A stretch of 64,000 bases of DNA, from contig NZ_QYYG01000001.1 of NCBI RefSeq assembly GCF_003591175.1, forward strand, positions 124,001 to 188,000, read 5' to 3'. Origin of the DNA: Serratia inhibens. Its GTDB lineage: Bacteria; Pseudomonadota; Gammaproteobacteria; Enterobacterales; Enterobacteriaceae. The notes beneath the pieces are model-generated. The model did not search any database. It had not been told where the DNA came from and saw only the letters and a program-made list of their open reading frames with translations. Made by a program: the position numbers and the translations under genes. Below are positions 19,443 to 29,426 of this stretch, in pieces. Within the stretch, counting starts at the first letter, position 1. Each line of letters starts with the position of its first letter.

Positions 19443-21749
19443 TCAGGCGATACGCAACGTGGGTTGCACAGTGCAGCGGCGGATCGCCACCGGGATGGAT
19501 TTCGACGTCGGTGTACCGGTACCGTCGCCAAAACTGGCCAGCGGCACCAGCGGGTTGGTTTCCGGATAGTAGGCCGCCAGGTTGCCGCGTGGAATATCGT
19601 AGCTCACCAGTTTGAAACCGCTCACCTTGCGAATGACGCCGTCATTCCACAGGGTTTCGATCTCCACCAATTCACCGTCCTGCATGTCCAACGCGGCCAG
19701 ATCTTCCGGGTGGATGAACAGCACTTCACGCTGGCCATACACGCCGCGATAGCGGTCATCCAACCCGTAGATGGTGGTGTTGTACTGATCGTGGGAACGC
19801 AGGGTTTGCAACGTAAAGGGCGCTTTTTTGCCGTCGAACTCCGGGAGCAGGCTCTCTGGTAGCGAGGCTGCACTGAATTCCGCTTTACCGCTAGGCGTGG
19901 CGAAACGCAATTCGGCGGCGGCATTACCCAAATAGAAACCGCCGGGTTGATCGCAGCGACGATTGAAATCCTCGAAACCGGGAACGGTGGCGGCGATATG
20001 GTCACGGATCAGCGAGTAGTCATCCGCCAGTGCCAGCCAGTCCAACGACCTGTTGCCCAACACCGCATCGGCGATGCCGCAAACAATGGCGGTTTCCGAC
20101 CTTTGGGTATCCGCCAGCGGTTTAGCGACGCCTTCGGAGGCGTGAACCATGCTGAATGAATCCTCCACCGTGATGTACTGCGGGCCACTGGCCTGCAGAT
20201 CCTGCTCGGTACGCCCCAGCGTTGGCAGGATCAGCGCGTCTTTACCGGTGACCAGATGGCTGCGGTTGAGCTTGGTGCTGATATGCACCGTCAGGTCGCA
20301 GCAGCGCAGGGCGCGGGCGGTGCGTTCGGTATCCGGTGCGGCCGCCGCCAGGTTGCCGCCCAGTGCCAACAGCACCTTCACTTCACCGCGCAGCATCGCT
20401 TCGATGGCCTCTACCGTGTTATGGCCCGGCTCGCGTCGTGGGGAGAAGTTGAAATGTTTCTCCAGGCTGTCGAGCAGCGCCTTGGGCGATTTCTCGTCAA
20501 TGCCCATGGTGCGGTTACCCTGTACGTTGCTGTGACCACGCACCGGGCACAGGCCGGCGCCCGGTTTGCCCAATTGACCGAACAGCAGTTGCAGATTGGT
20601 TATCTCGCGCACCGTCGGCACCGAATGCTTATGCTGAGTGATGCCCATCGCCCAGGTGCAAATCACCCGTTCGGCGCCCTGATAAATCTCTGCCGCCTGC
20701 CGCAACTGCGCTTCGCTGAGGCCAGACTGTTGGATGATGTGATCCCAGGTGGTGGCATCCACCTGCGCCAGGTAGCTTTCCACGCCGACGCTGTGCTGCT
20801 CAATGAACGCCAAATCGAACAGGCCAGGCTCACCGGCCGCCAAACGTTGGCGATGGTTTTCCAGCAGCGCTTTCACCATGCCGCGCACTGCCGCCATATC
20901 CCCGCCGAGGTTGGGCTGAAAATACGCTGAACTTATTGGCGAAGATGCAGGCGTCAACATCTGAATCGGGTTTTGCGGATCGGCGAAACGCTCCAGACCG
21001 CGTTCGCGCAGGGTGTTAAAACTGACGATGCGCGCCCCACGACCGGCGGCGTTTTTCAGGCTGTGCAGCATGCGCGGATGGTTGGTGCCGGGATTTTGGC
21101 CGAACACAAAGATGGCGTCGGTTTTTTCAAAGTCATCCATACGAATGGTGCCTTTGCCCACGCCGATACTTTGTTTCAAGCCGACGCCGCTGGCCTCATG
21201 GCACATGTTCGAGCAGTCGGGGAAATTGCTGGTGCCGAGCATGCGGCCGAACAGCTGATACAGATAAGAGGCCTCGTTGCTGGCGCGGCCGGAGGTATAA
21301 AGTTCGATCTGGTTCGGGTTATCCATTTGTCGGATGTGCCGGGCGATCAGCGCCAGTGCCTCCGGCCAACCGATCGGCTGGTAATGGTCAGTTTCGGCGT
21401 TATAGCGCATCGGATGGGTAATGCGGCCCTGATACTCGAGGAAATAGTCACTTTGTTGTTGCAGGGTACTGACGCTGTGGGCGGCGAAAAACGCCGGTTC
21501 AACCGCATTGCGCGTGGCTTCCCAACTGACTGCCTTGGCGCCGTTCTCGCAGAAACTGAAGGTGCTGTGATTGTCGTCGCCCCAGGCGCAGCCCGGACAG
21601 TCGAAGCCGCGGACCTTATTCACGCGCATCAGATTGCGCAGGTTTTTCAGCGCCTGTTTGCTGTCGAGCACAAAACGGGTGGTGGCTTCGAGTGAACCCC
21701 AGCCGCCTGCTGCGCCGGTATACGGCTTTATTGAGGGTTTGAATTTCAT
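19443..21749 (-). CDS. ydeP: YdeP-like molybdopterin oxidoreductase (FdhF-like)
   Basis: 768-residue cytoplasmic molybdoenzyme of the FdhA/YdeP branch of the formate-dehydrogenase-like family. N-terminal FeS region has C-x2-C in FDCPGCAW and a later Cys in FSFCENG; FPDCSNMCHEASGVGL holds the Cys expected to bind molybdenum, where E. coli FdhF has selenocysteine. The C-terminal MoCo-binding domain includes QYNTTIYGLDDRYRGV. E. coli YdeP is linked to acid resistance; its substrate is unknown. Start at MKFKPSIKPY; the frame opens nine codons earlier. Transcribed alone, divergent from dacD. Confidence 0.88.
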   Translation of the reverse strand: MKFKPSIKPYTGAAGGWGSLEATTRFVLDSKQALKNLRNLMRVNKVRGFDCPGCAWGDDNHSTFSFCENGAKAVSWEATRNAVEPAFFAAHSVSTLQQQSDYFLEYQGRITHPMRYNAETDHYQPIGWPEALALIARHIRQMDNPNQIELYTSGRASNEASYLYQLFGRMLGTSNFPDCSNMCHEASGVGLKQSIGVGKGTIRMDDFEKTDAIFVFGQNPGTNHPRMLHSLKNAAGRGARIVSFNTLRERGLERFADPQNPIQMLTPASSPISSAYFQPNLGGDMAAVRGMVKALLENHRQRLAAGEPGLFDLAFIEQHSVGVESYLAQVDATTWDHIIQQSGLSEAQLRQAAEIYQGAERVICTWAMGITQHKHSVPTVREITNLQLLFGQLGKPGAGLCPVRGHSNVQGNRTMGIDEKSPKALLDSLEKHFNFSPRREPGHNTVEAIEAMLRGEVKVLLALGGNLAAAAPDTERTARALRCCDLTVHISTKLNRSHLVTGKDALILPTLGRTEQDLQASGPQYITVEDSFSMVHASEGVAKPLADTQRSETAIVCGIADAVLGNRSLDWLALADDYSLIRDHIAATVPGFEDFNRRCDQPGGFYLGNAAAELRFATPSGKAEFSAASLPESLLPEFDGKKAPFTLQTLRSHDQYNTTIYGLDDRYRGVYGQREVLFIHPEDLAALDMQDGELVEIETLWNDGVIRKVSGFKLVSYDIPRGNLAAYYPETNPLVPLASFGDGTGTPTSKSIPVAIRRCTVQPTLRIA

Positions 21750-22025
21750 GATTGTCTTCGCATGTGTTGTAGCCAAAAAGTAAATTATTTTTTAAGTGTT
21801 TTAAGCATTTATGTCGCAAGTTTAGGTGTGGACGGCATGAGCGTCTAATAGAATTGGGTAATCGCGGCATAGAGCGGATTTATCGCTCGCCGTCCTGGTC
21901 CTCGGCCGGGCATACAAATGGTTTCACTATGTTATCCCCTGCAAAAGACTAATGATTCCGCTGCGCGCCGCTTTAGGGCAGTCTATCTCTCGGATTATAT
22001 TAGAATTTTATTTAAGGATGGGTGA

Positions 22026-23195
22026 GTGAAGCGTTCAGTATTGTCTGTGATAACCGGAATTTGGCTGCCGTTGGCGGTACAGGCGGCGGATACGCCACTC
22101 AGTTTTCCTCTCAATACACCGCCGGCGATAGACGCGGCTTCTTACGTATTGATGGATTACACCACCGGTCAGGTACTGGCGGAGAACAATGCGGACGAGC
22201 GGCGCAATCCGGCCAGCCTGACCAAACTGATGACCGGATTGGTGATTGATCATGCGCTCGATCAGCACAAAATTGGCCTGGATGACGTGGTGACCGTGGG
22301 CAAAGACGCCTGGGCGCAGGGCAATCCGGTGTTCAAGGGGTCCTCGCTGATGTTCCTGAAACCCGGTGACAGGGTCACGGTGCGTGATCTCAGTCGCGGC
22401 ATTATTATTGACTCCGGCAACGATGCCTGCGTGGCGATGGCGGACTACGTGGCGGGCAGCCAGGCCGCGTTCGTCAAACTGATGAATGAAAAAAGCGTTC
22501 AGCTTGGCCTGCAAAATACCCATTTTGAAACCGTCCACGGGCTGGACGCGCCAGGCCAGTTCACTACGGCCGGCGATCTGGCGCTGATTTCGCGTGCCAT
22601 CATCATGAGCGAACCGGCGGAATATCATATGTACAGCGAAAAATCGCTGTCCTGGAACGGGATTACCCAACAGAACCGCAATGGGCTGCTGTGGGATAAA
22701 AACCTGCGGGTAGACGGCCTGAAAACGGGCCATACCGCATCGGCCGGTTTTAACATTATTGCCTCCGCGACCGAAGGCGACCGGCGTTTGATTGCTGTCG
22801 TGATGGGCGGTAAAAGCGCCAAAGGGCGAGAAGATCAGGCCCGTAAACTGCTGACCTGGGGTCTGCGAGATTTCGCCACCGTGCATCTGTTTAGCGCAGG
22901 GCAAACTCTGGGGCAGGAAAAAGTGTGGTATGGCGATCGCCATCTGGTGCCGGTGGGCAGCGAGCAGGATCAATACCTCAGCTTGCCAAAGCGCGAGGCG
23001 GACAAGTTGAAAGCCCAGTATGTGATAACCCCTTCGCGTCTTGACGCCCCGCTGACAAAGGGACAGCCGATTGGGGAGATCCGCATCAGCGATAACGGCA
23101 ATCTATTGAAAACCCTGCCGCTGGTGGCGCTGCAGCCGGTAAACAACGGCGGTATGTTCTCGCGCCTGATGGACTATGTGAAGCTGAAACTCTGA
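22026..23195 (+). CDS. dacD: D-alanyl-D-alanine carboxypeptidase DacD (PBP6b)
   Basis: Low-molecular-mass penicillin-binding protein that trims the terminal D-Ala from muropeptide side chains in the periplasm. 389 residues (E. coli DacD 388). Signal peptide to about residue 20 (VQAA). Catalytic motifs: SLTK (S-x-x-K), SGN and KTG in DGLKTGHTASAGFN. C-terminal beta domain ends with an amphipathic membrane anchor (FSRLMDYVKLKL). The start codon is GTG, preceded by AAGGA. Reads towards a LysR gene 73 bp downstream. Confidence 0.95.
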   Translation: MKRSVLSVITGIWLPLAVQAADTPLSFPLNTPPAIDAASYVLMDYTTGQVLAENNADERRNPASLTKLMTGLVIDHALDQHKIGLDDVVTVGKDAWAQGNPVFKGSSLMFLKPGDRVTVRDLSRGIIIDSGNDACVAMADYVAGSQAAFVKLMNEKSVQLGLQNTHFETVHGLDAPGQFTTAGDLALISRAIIMSEPAEYHMYSEKSLSWNGITQQNRNGLLWDKNLRVDGLKTGHTASAGFNIIASATEGDRRLIAVVMGGKSAKGREDQARKLLTWGLRDFATVHLFSAGQTLGQEKVWYGDRHLVPVGSEQDQYLSLPKREADKLKAQYVITPSRLDAPLTKGQPIGEIRISDNGNLLKTLPLVALQPVNNGGMFSRLMDYVKLKL

Positions 23196-23268
23196 GCCAT
23201 CGGGCACTGCGCCCAAAAAGCCCCCGCGATGATATACTGAGGGTAGTCATTATTTTTCGAGCCGCTTT

Positions 23269-24165
23269 ATGGATATCAAACAACTGATTTACCTCTGTAA
23301 TCTGGAACGAGAACGCCATTTTGGCCGGGCGGCGGAGGCCAGCTTCGTTAGCCAGCCGACGTTATCCATGCGGTTGAAAAATCTGGAAAAAGAATTGGGA
23401 GTTTCGTTGATCAACCGCGGTAATAACTTTGAAGGTTTTACCGCGGAAGGTGAGCGTGTATTGGCGTGGGCGCGCGAGATTGTGTCGGTTTATCAGGGAT
23501 TGAAACTGGAGGTGGAATCGCTCAAGCACGGCTTTAACGGCACCCTGCGTATCGGTGCCGTTCCGCAGTGCAGCATTTCGCTGGCGCAGATGCTGAAGGC
23601 GGTTAGCGAACGTTTTCCTCAGTTGGACTACCGGATTGCGGTGCTGAGCGCCGATCAGTTGCTGGAAGCCTTGACGGCGCATACCGTGGATATCGGTATC
23701 GGTTTCTTCGAGTTGGCGACGTTGAAAGAGCTGCACTTCCAGTCGCAACCTTTGGCGGACTCGGGTATCGAACTGGTATTCCATCCGCAGCACTTCCCGC
23801 AATTGGTGGGGGACAAACCGCTGACGCTGGCGGAGGTGACCGCGCTGCCGCTGTGCCTGGCTGAACCCACGCGTTACTTCCGTCGTTACCTCGATCAACA
23901 CTTCCGTGAAGCCGGTTTGACGCTGCATGCGCGCATGGAAACCACGTCGATATTCCAACTGCTGGAGGGCATTTTTGTTGGCCTGGGTTGCGGTCTGTTT
24001 CCGCAAGGTAACCTGCTGCCGGCCATGACGCCGGACCTGCAGCGGCGGCCAATCGCCATTCCTGCCATGTCACGACATGCGGCAGTGGTGATTGCTGAGC
24101 CGGGGCGGGCAACGCCGTTGGCTCAGCACTTTTTTGACGCTGCCGGCAATTGGCTGCAGCAGTAA
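23269..24165 (+). CDS. LysR-family transcriptional regulator, target unknown
   Basis: 298 residues. N-terminal winged helix-turn-helix (about 1-60, FGRAAEASFVSQPTLSMRLKNLEKELGVSLI) and a periplasmic-binding-like effector domain from about residue 90 (GTLRIGAVPQCSIS). The N-terminal half resembles OxyR/CynR-type LysR proteins, but I do not recognise a specific orthologue; it lacks the OxyR C-x8-C redox pair. It follows dacD and is convergent, with no gap, with the CMD-domain gene. Either that gene or the YdeP-like gene may be a target; neither is divergent from it. Confidence 0.85.
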   Translation: MDIKQLIYLCNLERERHFGRAAEASFVSQPTLSMRLKNLEKELGVSLINRGNNFEGFTAEGERVLAWAREIVSVYQGLKLEVESLKHGFNGTLRIGAVPQCSISLAQMLKAVSERFPQLDYRIAVLSADQLLEALTAHTVDIGIGFFELATLKELHFQSQPLADSGIELVFHPQHFPQLVGDKPLTLAEVTALPLCLAEPTRYFRRYLDQHFREAGLTLHARMETTSIFQLLEGIFVGLGCGLFPQGNLLPAMTPDLQRRPIAIPAMSRHAAVVIAEPGRATPLAQHFFDAAGNWLQQ

Positions 24166-25377
24166 TTATGCCGGTTGGCTTTCGCCGGGCGCCTGCGTAT
24201 CGCCGAGGGTCTGACGTAAACGGTTCTCCCAGGCGTAGAGCGCGGCGGTGAGGATCACGTCCAGCGCCTGGGCCTGATTCAGGCCGCTGTTAAACAGCGG
24301 TTGCACGCTGCGCGGAGTGAATTTTTCCGGCGTGCGGGTCAGGTCTGCGGCAACGCGGATCACCGCCTGGGCCACAGGATTATCGCTGATCTCCAGCCCG
24401 CGGTTAATGTCGGTGAAAATGGCATCTGCCAACGCGGCGTCCTGAATATCCTGCGCCACGGTCGAGGCGCAGTAGCGGCTGCCGTTAATACGCGCAACCG
24501 CCAGTGTCGCCAGCGCTTTCAGCCGCGCCGACAGGCCGTAGCCGTCCGCGTTGATGCTGTTAAAAACGCCGTTGCGTTCACGTAACGCGGGGGCATCGTG
24601 GGCCAGCAGCAGAAAATAAGGCTCGCTGCGGGCGTCCGGGTGACTTTGGTCGAGCACGTCGAGTTGCTCTGCCCGGGCGTCTTCCTGCGTTATCGGCGGT
24701 AACCGGGATTGCCAAGCCAATTCCTCTTCGGTGAATTCCACGCCTTCGGCATCCTCTATATTCGGAAAACCCGGCACTACTGCCGTTGGCCGCCCGGCCA
24801 GCGCAGCCACTCCGGCGACGACGCGCGCCTGGTAACTGACAAAACCGATAATCTGCGAAAAGGTCACGATATCCGCCGGGCTTAAACCGACATCAGTGAG
24901 CTGTTGCAGCGCTTTGCTGCAAATCAGGGTCGGTTGGCTGGCTAGCTGGCGGGCGTATTGGGTGATCTGGGCGAGGCGGATGTTGCTTTCACGGGAGGCG
25001 TCGGGGCTGTGCAGCGGGGCGAGGCGGGCAGCGTAATGGCTACAAAGAGATTGTACGCCGGTCACCTGAGCCACGGTCAGCGCGGTGCTGAGGCGATCGT
25101 AAGGTGACAATGTCACTAATCTTGTCAGTTCCACCTGGTCCGGGAACAGCACATGATAACCGGCATGCGAGGCGTTAAACACCCCGGCACGGGCGGTCAG
25201 TGCGGTGTTCAGCGCTTCGTCGGCAAATGCGCCCAACCCCAGCAGAAATCTGTCGCGGAGGGTGGCTGCCTGCGGCTCAAGCGGCTGGTCTCCGCGAACG
25301 CTACTTTGGGTTTCGTGATACCACTGGGCATTATGTTGTCGACGTAGTAGTTCCATAGGGCGGTAATCCTTAATCAT
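24166..25377 (-). CDS. CMD/alkylhydroperoxidase-domain protein (Avi_7170/Avi_7169-type fusion)
   Basis: 403 residues, apparently two AhpD/carboxymuconolactone-decarboxylase-like helical modules in tandem: residues about 30-210 and 240-390. The AhpD C-x2-C pair is not present as such; the second module has YCAS where the family core lies. It matches my memory of a peroxidase-related family in which two proteins (Avi_7170 and Avi_7169 types) are joined. Start at MIKDYRPM is one choice; the Met seven codons later has AAGGA 11 bases before it and is also plausible. A 33-codon ORF ends 81 bp upstream. Function unknown. Confidence 0.65.
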   Translation of the reverse strand: MIKDYRPMELLRRQHNAQWYHETQSSVRGDQPLEPQAATLRDRFLLGLGAFADEALNTALTARAGVFNASHAGYHVLFPDQVELTRLVTLSPYDRLSTALTVAQVTGVQSLCSHYAARLAPLHSPDASRESNIRLAQITQYARQLASQPTLICSKALQQLTDVGLSPADIVTFSQIIGFVSYQARVVAGVAALAGRPTAVVPGFPNIEDAEGVEFTEEELAWQSRLPPITQEDARAEQLDVLDQSHPDARSEPYFLLLAHDAPALRERNGVFNSINADGYGLSARLKALATLAVARINGSRYCASTVAQDIQDAALADAIFTDINRGLEISDNPVAQAVIRVAADLTRTPEKFTPRSVQPLFNSGLNQAQALDVILTAALYAWENRLRQTLGDTQAPGESQPA

Positions 25378-25458
25378 GAACGACAGCCACCGGTGCGACA
25401 GGCAGCGGCGGCGAGACAAAAGAGGTACATGCCCGGATACGGGCACGGAATGGCAGGA

Positions 25459-25560
25459 TCAGCGACGATCATCGCAACACAATGCGTGGCCATAAACAGA
25501 GAAACCTGCGGCTAAAGCGAGCAGAAACTGCGCGAGTCGACGATTGCGTGGGCTGTTCAT
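25459..25560 (-). CDS. Possible 33-residue leader peptide before the CMD-domain gene
   Basis: Starts ATG with AGGA ten bases before it and stops 81 bp before the CMD-domain gene. Product: a basic N-terminus (MNSPRNRRLAQ), a hydrophobic stretch (FLLALAAGFSVYG), then HALCCDDRR. The adjacent Cys pair next to the stop resembles the leader peptides whose translation senses cysteine or sulfur supply, but the hydrophobic stretch also looks like a signal sequence. Between it and the next gene a small GCCCG/CGGGC hairpin can form. Too short for ordinary gene calling; reality unproven. Confidence 0.4.
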   Translation of the reverse strand: MNSPRNRRLAQFLLALAAGFSVYGHALCCDDRR

Positions 25561-25742
25561 CAGTGCGATATCCTGTCGTTTAATAAGCTCAACGTAGGGG
25601 ATATCCTCACCGATTCGATTGACGAGATAAAATAATGTTAAGTGCTAATCAATAACTGAATGGAATAAAATATAATGATATATAACAAAATTGTAATTTG
25701 TATTTGAGGATATTGGATAAGCGCAGTGGGCTGTTCGGCAAT

Positions 25743-25766
25743 AAAAAACCCGCTCGAAAGCGGGTT
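25743..25766 (-). terminator. Terminator of the sap operon
   Basis: AACCCGCT (25747-25754) pairs with AGCGGGTT (25759-25766) over CGAA, with the A-run at 25743-25748 giving Us on the minus strand. It lies just after sapF. Confidence 0.85.
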
Positions 25767-25777
25767 TCCTGCAAGCG

Positions 25778-26590
25778 TCAGAATCGGCCGCCGTCGCGCC
25801 GCCAGGCGTCTGCGGTAAGCGCTTCGCCGAAGTGGCTGGCGATCAGCCGTTTGGTCAGATCGTGCAACGGCGCAGCCAACACCTCGGCGGTGCTGCCGCG
25901 TTCAACGATTTCCCCTTCGTGCATTACCATGACCTGATCGCTGATGTGCTTCATCATGCCCAGATGCTGAGTTACATAGATGTACGAAATTCCGTGTTTC
26001 TCCTGCAGTTCCAGCATCAGGTTGATGATCTGCGAACGTATCGACATGTCCAGCGAAGCCAGCGCCTCATCGGCGACGATGACCTTGGGCTGCAGGATCA
26101 ACGCTCGGGCCAGCGCCACCCGCTGTTTCTGGCCGGAGGCCAGCATATGCGGATAGTAATAAGCGTGGTCCGGCAGCATCCCCACCTGGCGCAGCGTCTG
26201 ATAGATGCGCTGTTCGCGCTGCGGGCCTTCCAGATCGGTATTCAGCCGCAGCGGGGCGTCAAGCAGTTGGCCGATGCGTTGGCGCGGATTAAGTGACGTG
26301 CTCGGATCCTGAAATATCATGCGGATGCGCTGGCTGCGGTAGCGGTAATCGCCGTAGTCGAGCCGGCGATCGTCGATCAGCAGTTCGCCGGATGAAGGCT
26401 CAACCATGCCGGACAACATCTTGGCCAGCGTCGATTTACCGGAACCGTTTTCACCGATGATCGCCAGCGTCTGCCGCTCACGAAGGGTAAAGCTGACCGA
26501 TTTCACCGCCTCAACGTGCTGGCGACGGAACAGCCCGGTGCGGTAACGGTAGGTTTTGGTCAGGTTGCGCACTTCCAACAGCGTTTCCAT
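25778..26590 (-). CDS. sapF: SapF, ABC transporter ATP-binding subunit
   Basis: Last gene of sapABCDF. 270 residues with Walker A GENGSGKST, the signature region LASGQKQRVALARAL and Walker B VIVADEALASLD. Note that the ABC signature begins LASGQ rather than LSGGQ, as in E. coli SapF. Powers the Sap permease with SapD; the system affects antimicrobial peptide resistance and, for SapBCDF in E. coli, putrescine export. Follows sapD by one base. Confidence 0.96.
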   Translation of the reverse strand: METLLEVRNLTKTYRYRTGLFRRQHVEAVKSVSFTLRERQTLAIIGENGSGKSTLAKMLSGMVEPSSGELLIDDRRLDYGDYRYRSQRIRMIFQDPSTSLNPRQRIGQLLDAPLRLNTDLEGPQREQRIYQTLRQVGMLPDHAYYYPHMLASGQKQRVALARALILQPKVIVADEALASLDMSIRSQIINLMLELQEKHGISYIYVTQHLGMMKHISDQVMVMHEGEIVERGSTAEVLAAPLHDLTKRLIASHFGEALTADAWRRDGGRF

Positions 26591-26591
26591 G

Positions 26592-27584
26592 TTATTGCTC
26601 CTCCATGTTCAACGGGAAGTGGCAGGCGAAGAAGTGGTTTTTCACCGGGCGCAGACGCGGCGTCTCGATGCACTTTTTCTGCGCATAGGGGCAGCGTGGC
26701 CCCAGACGGCAACCGATCGGCAGATGTTCCAGTGACGGAATGGCGCCCGGCAACGTATTGAGCCGGCTTTTATGCGGCAACGAGCGGCCAAAATCCGGCA
26801 TTGAGCGGATCAGCGCCTGAGTGTACGGATGATGAGGCGCCGCCAGCAGATCTTCACACTGCGCGCTTTCTACCGTCTGGCCGCAGTACAACACGTTCAC
26901 CCGGTCGGCCCATTTGCTCATCATTTGTAGATCGTGGCTGATCAACAAAATGGTGGTGTTGTTGTTTTGATTCAGCCGGGCCAGCAGGCGGAAAATCTGC
27001 GCCTGGGTGGTGGGCTCCATGGCGTTGGTCGGCTCGTCGGCGATCAGCAGGCGCGGCTGGTTGGCCAGGGCGATGGCGATCATCACTTTCTGGCATTCGC
27101 CTTCGGTCAGCTCATAAGGAAAGCTGCCCATGATGTCGACATGATCTTTGATGCCAACCCGGTGCAACAACTCAATGGCGCGACGTTTGCGCCAGTTGAA
27201 ACGCTGCCACCAGCGGCCTTTATAAGTCCAGCCAGGGATCGCCTGCGCCAGTTGGCGGCCGATGCTTTCCGAAGGATCCAGGCACGACTGCGGCTCCTGG
27301 AAAATCATCGAGACGTTATGCCCGACCAGCTTGCGTCGCTCGCGCGGCGTCAACTGCAACAGATCGATATCATTAAAGCGGAAACGGTCGGCGGTGACGC
27401 GCCAGTTGTCTTTGGTTACGCCGCAAATCGCTTTGGCGATCAGGCTTTTGCCCGAGCCGGATTCACCCACCAGACCTCGTACTTCACCTTCGGTCAGCGT
27501 CATGCTGACGCGATCGACCGCTTTGACCGGCCCGTCGGCGGTCATAAATTCAATCGTCAGGTTGCGGATATCAAGTAAAGGCAT
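26592..27584 (-). CDS. sapD: SapD, ABC transporter ATP-binding subunit
   Basis: 330 residues. Walker [10 protein letters not shown], a divergent signature [16 protein letters not shown], Walker [13 protein letters not shown], and the oligopeptide-type C-terminal extension with cysteines ([15 protein letters not shown]), which in related Opp/Dpp subunits binds an FeS cluster. In E. coli SapD also helps Trk potassium uptake. Overlaps the end of sapC by one base. Confidence 0.96.
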   Translation of the reverse strand: MPLLDIRNLTIEFMTADGPVKAVDRVSMTLTEGEVRGLVGESGSGKSLIAKAICGVTKDNWRVTADRFRFNDIDLLQLTPRERRKLVGHNVSMIFQEPQSCLDPSESIGRQLAQAIPGWTYKGRWWQRFNWRKRRAIELLHRVGIKDHVDIMGSFPYELTEGECQKVMIAIALANQPRLLIADEPTNAMEPTTQAQIFRLLARLNQNNNTTILLISHDLQMMSKWADRVNVLYCGQTVESAQCEDLLAAPHHPYTQALIRSMPDFGRSLPHKSRLNTLPGAIPSLEHLPIGCRLGPRCPYAQKKCIETPRLRPVKNHFFACHFPLNMEEQ

Positions 27585-28474
27585 TATTCCACTCCTGCGT
27601 TGATTGCGCGGCGCATACCGTCGCCCAACAGGTTAACCAGCAGCACGCTGATCAGGATCGCCGCACCGGGCAACATTACCGTCCAGGGCGCGACGTACAC
27701 CAACTCCAGCGAATCGCCGAGCATGGCGCCCCATTCCGGCGAAGGCAATTGCGCGCCGAGATCGAGGAAGCCGAGTGCGGCGATGTCAAGGATCGCCATC
27801 GACAGTGCGCGAGTAAATTCGGTTACCAGCACCGCAGCGATATTCGGCATCACCGCGTACCACAGGATTTGCGGCGTGGAGGCGCCGTCGAGACGCACCG
27901 CCACTACATATTCTTTTTCCAGCTCGTCGTGCACCGCGCTGTAAATGGTGCGCACCATGCGCGGCAACAGCGCCAGCCAGACCGCCAGCATCGCGTGCTC
28001 GAGCTTTGGCCCAAGGAACGCCACCACCACAATCGCCAGCAGCAGCGAGGGAATGGAGAGCAGGGTATCGAGAATATGGTTCAGCACCGCCGAGCGCAGG
28101 CCGTGGGTAACGCCGGCAAATACGCCGAGGATCACGCCGAAAAAGGCGGCGGCCAGGGTAACCAATAACGCCGACCCAAAGGTCGCTGCAGTACCGGTCA
28201 GCAGGCGGCTAAGAATATCGCGGCCAAGATCGTCAGTGCCGAGAAAGAAGGATACGTTGCCGTAGCGCGACCAGGAAGGCGGCAGCAACTGATAGCCCAG
28301 GAACTGTTGATCGAGCGCATAGGGTGCCAGCAGGCTGCCGAATACGCAAAGCAGCAGCAGCGCGATCACGCCGTAGAAGCCGATCATAGCCAGGGCATCG
28401 CCGTAAAAAATCCGCCAGGTGTACAGCAGCGGGCTGGGCATTTTCTTTTCGCGGTATACGTTATCTAAGGGCAT
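27584..28474 (-). CDS. sapC: SapC, ABC transporter permease
   Basis: 296 residues, the same as E. coli SapC. Six membrane segments; the permease EAA-type loop is at [27 protein letters not shown]-terminal [11 protein letters not shown] matches the E. coli start, and the gene overlaps sapB by 14 bp. Pairs with SapB in the membrane. Confidence 0.96.
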   Translation of the reverse strand: MPLDNVYREKKMPSPLLYTWRIFYGDALAMIGFYGVIALLLLCVFGSLLAPYALDQQFLGYQLLPPSWSRYGNVSFFLGTDDLGRDILSRLLTGTAATFGSALLVTLAAAFFGVILGVFAGVTHGLRSAVLNHILDTLLSIPSLLLAIVVVAFLGPKLEHAMLAVWLALLPRMVRTIYSAVHDELEKEYVVAVRLDGASTPQILWYAVMPNIAAVLVTEFTRALSMAILDIAALGFLDLGAQLPSPEWGAMLGDSLELVYVAPWTVMLPGAAILISVLLVNLLGDGMRRAINAGVE

Positions 28475-29426
28475 ACCATTCCTTATGTTTCAATGGGTTG
28501 GTTGCCGCACCCAAAATGTCGGCCAATACGTTAACGGTGATCACCAGCGTGCCGACCACCATTATGCCGGCAGAGATCGCCGCATAATCCTGCTGGCGGA
28601 TGGCGTTAATCATCCAGCGGCCGAGGCCAGGCCAACTGAAGACCACTTCGGTGATCATCGCCAGCGTCAGCATGGTGGAGAATTGCAGCCCCAGCTTGGG
28701 CACGATAGGCGGCAGTGCGTTATGCAGCACGTGGCGACGGATAATGGTAAAGCGGGATAACCCCCGGGTTGCGGCGGCTTTGATGTAGTTTTGGCTGAGC
28801 ACGTCGTCGGTGCTGATCCGCATCAGGCGCACCACTTCGGTGGTGGGCGCTACCGCCAGCGCGGCAATAGGCAAAATCATATGGCGCAACGCGCTGCCGA
28901 TCATCTCGGAACGGTACGGCGAATCCGACAGCCAGGCATCAATCAGCGCAAAACCGGTGATGGGCTTGACCTGATACAGCAGATCGAAACGGCCGGAAAC
29001 CGGCAACCAGCCAAGGTGCAGCGAGAAAAACAGCATCAGCAGCAACGCCAACCAGAAAACCGGCATCGAAAACCCGAGCAGAGCAAAAGTGCTGATGGCG
29101 GTGTCCTGCCATTTGCCGCGCATTACGCCGGCGATAATCCCCAACGGAATGCCGATAAATAACGCCAGAGTAAAAGCAAGAATGCACAGCTCCATGGTGG
29201 CGGGGAACACTTCACGCAGTTGCTCGCTGATCGCCTGGCCGTTAATGCTGGAAACGCCAAAATCCCAGTGCAGCAGGCTGACAAAATAAAAGTGGTAGGC
29301 ATCGAGCAGAGCGGCACCGTTCAACGGCGCGCGTGGCGTGAAATAGCTCAGGCTAAAGCTGACCAGAGTCAGGAGGAACAACGTGATCAGCAGCAACAAG
29401 ATGCGGCGCAAGGTAAAGATAATCAC
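28461..29426 (-). CDS. sapB: SapB, ABC transporter permease
   Basis: 321 residues, as in E. coli. Six membrane segments, with the EAA loop in [29 protein letters not shown]. Overlaps sapA by 4 bp (ATGA-type), so translation is coupled. Confidence 0.96.
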   Translation of the reverse strand: MIIFTLRRILLLLITLFLLTLVSFSLSYFTPRAPLNGAALLDAYHFYFVSLLHWDFGVSSINGQAISEQLREVFPATMELCILAFTLALFIGIPLGIIAGVMRGKWQDTAISTFALLGFSMPVFWLALLLMLFFSLHLGWLPVSGRFDLLYQVKPITGFALIDAWLSDSPYRSEMIGSALRHMILPIAALAVAPTTEVVRLMRISTDDVLSQNYIKAAATRGLSRFTIIRRHVLHNALPPIVPKLGLQFSTMLTLAMITEVVFSWPGLGRWMINAIRQQDYAAISAGIMVVGTLVITVNVLADILGAATNPLKHKEWYALR

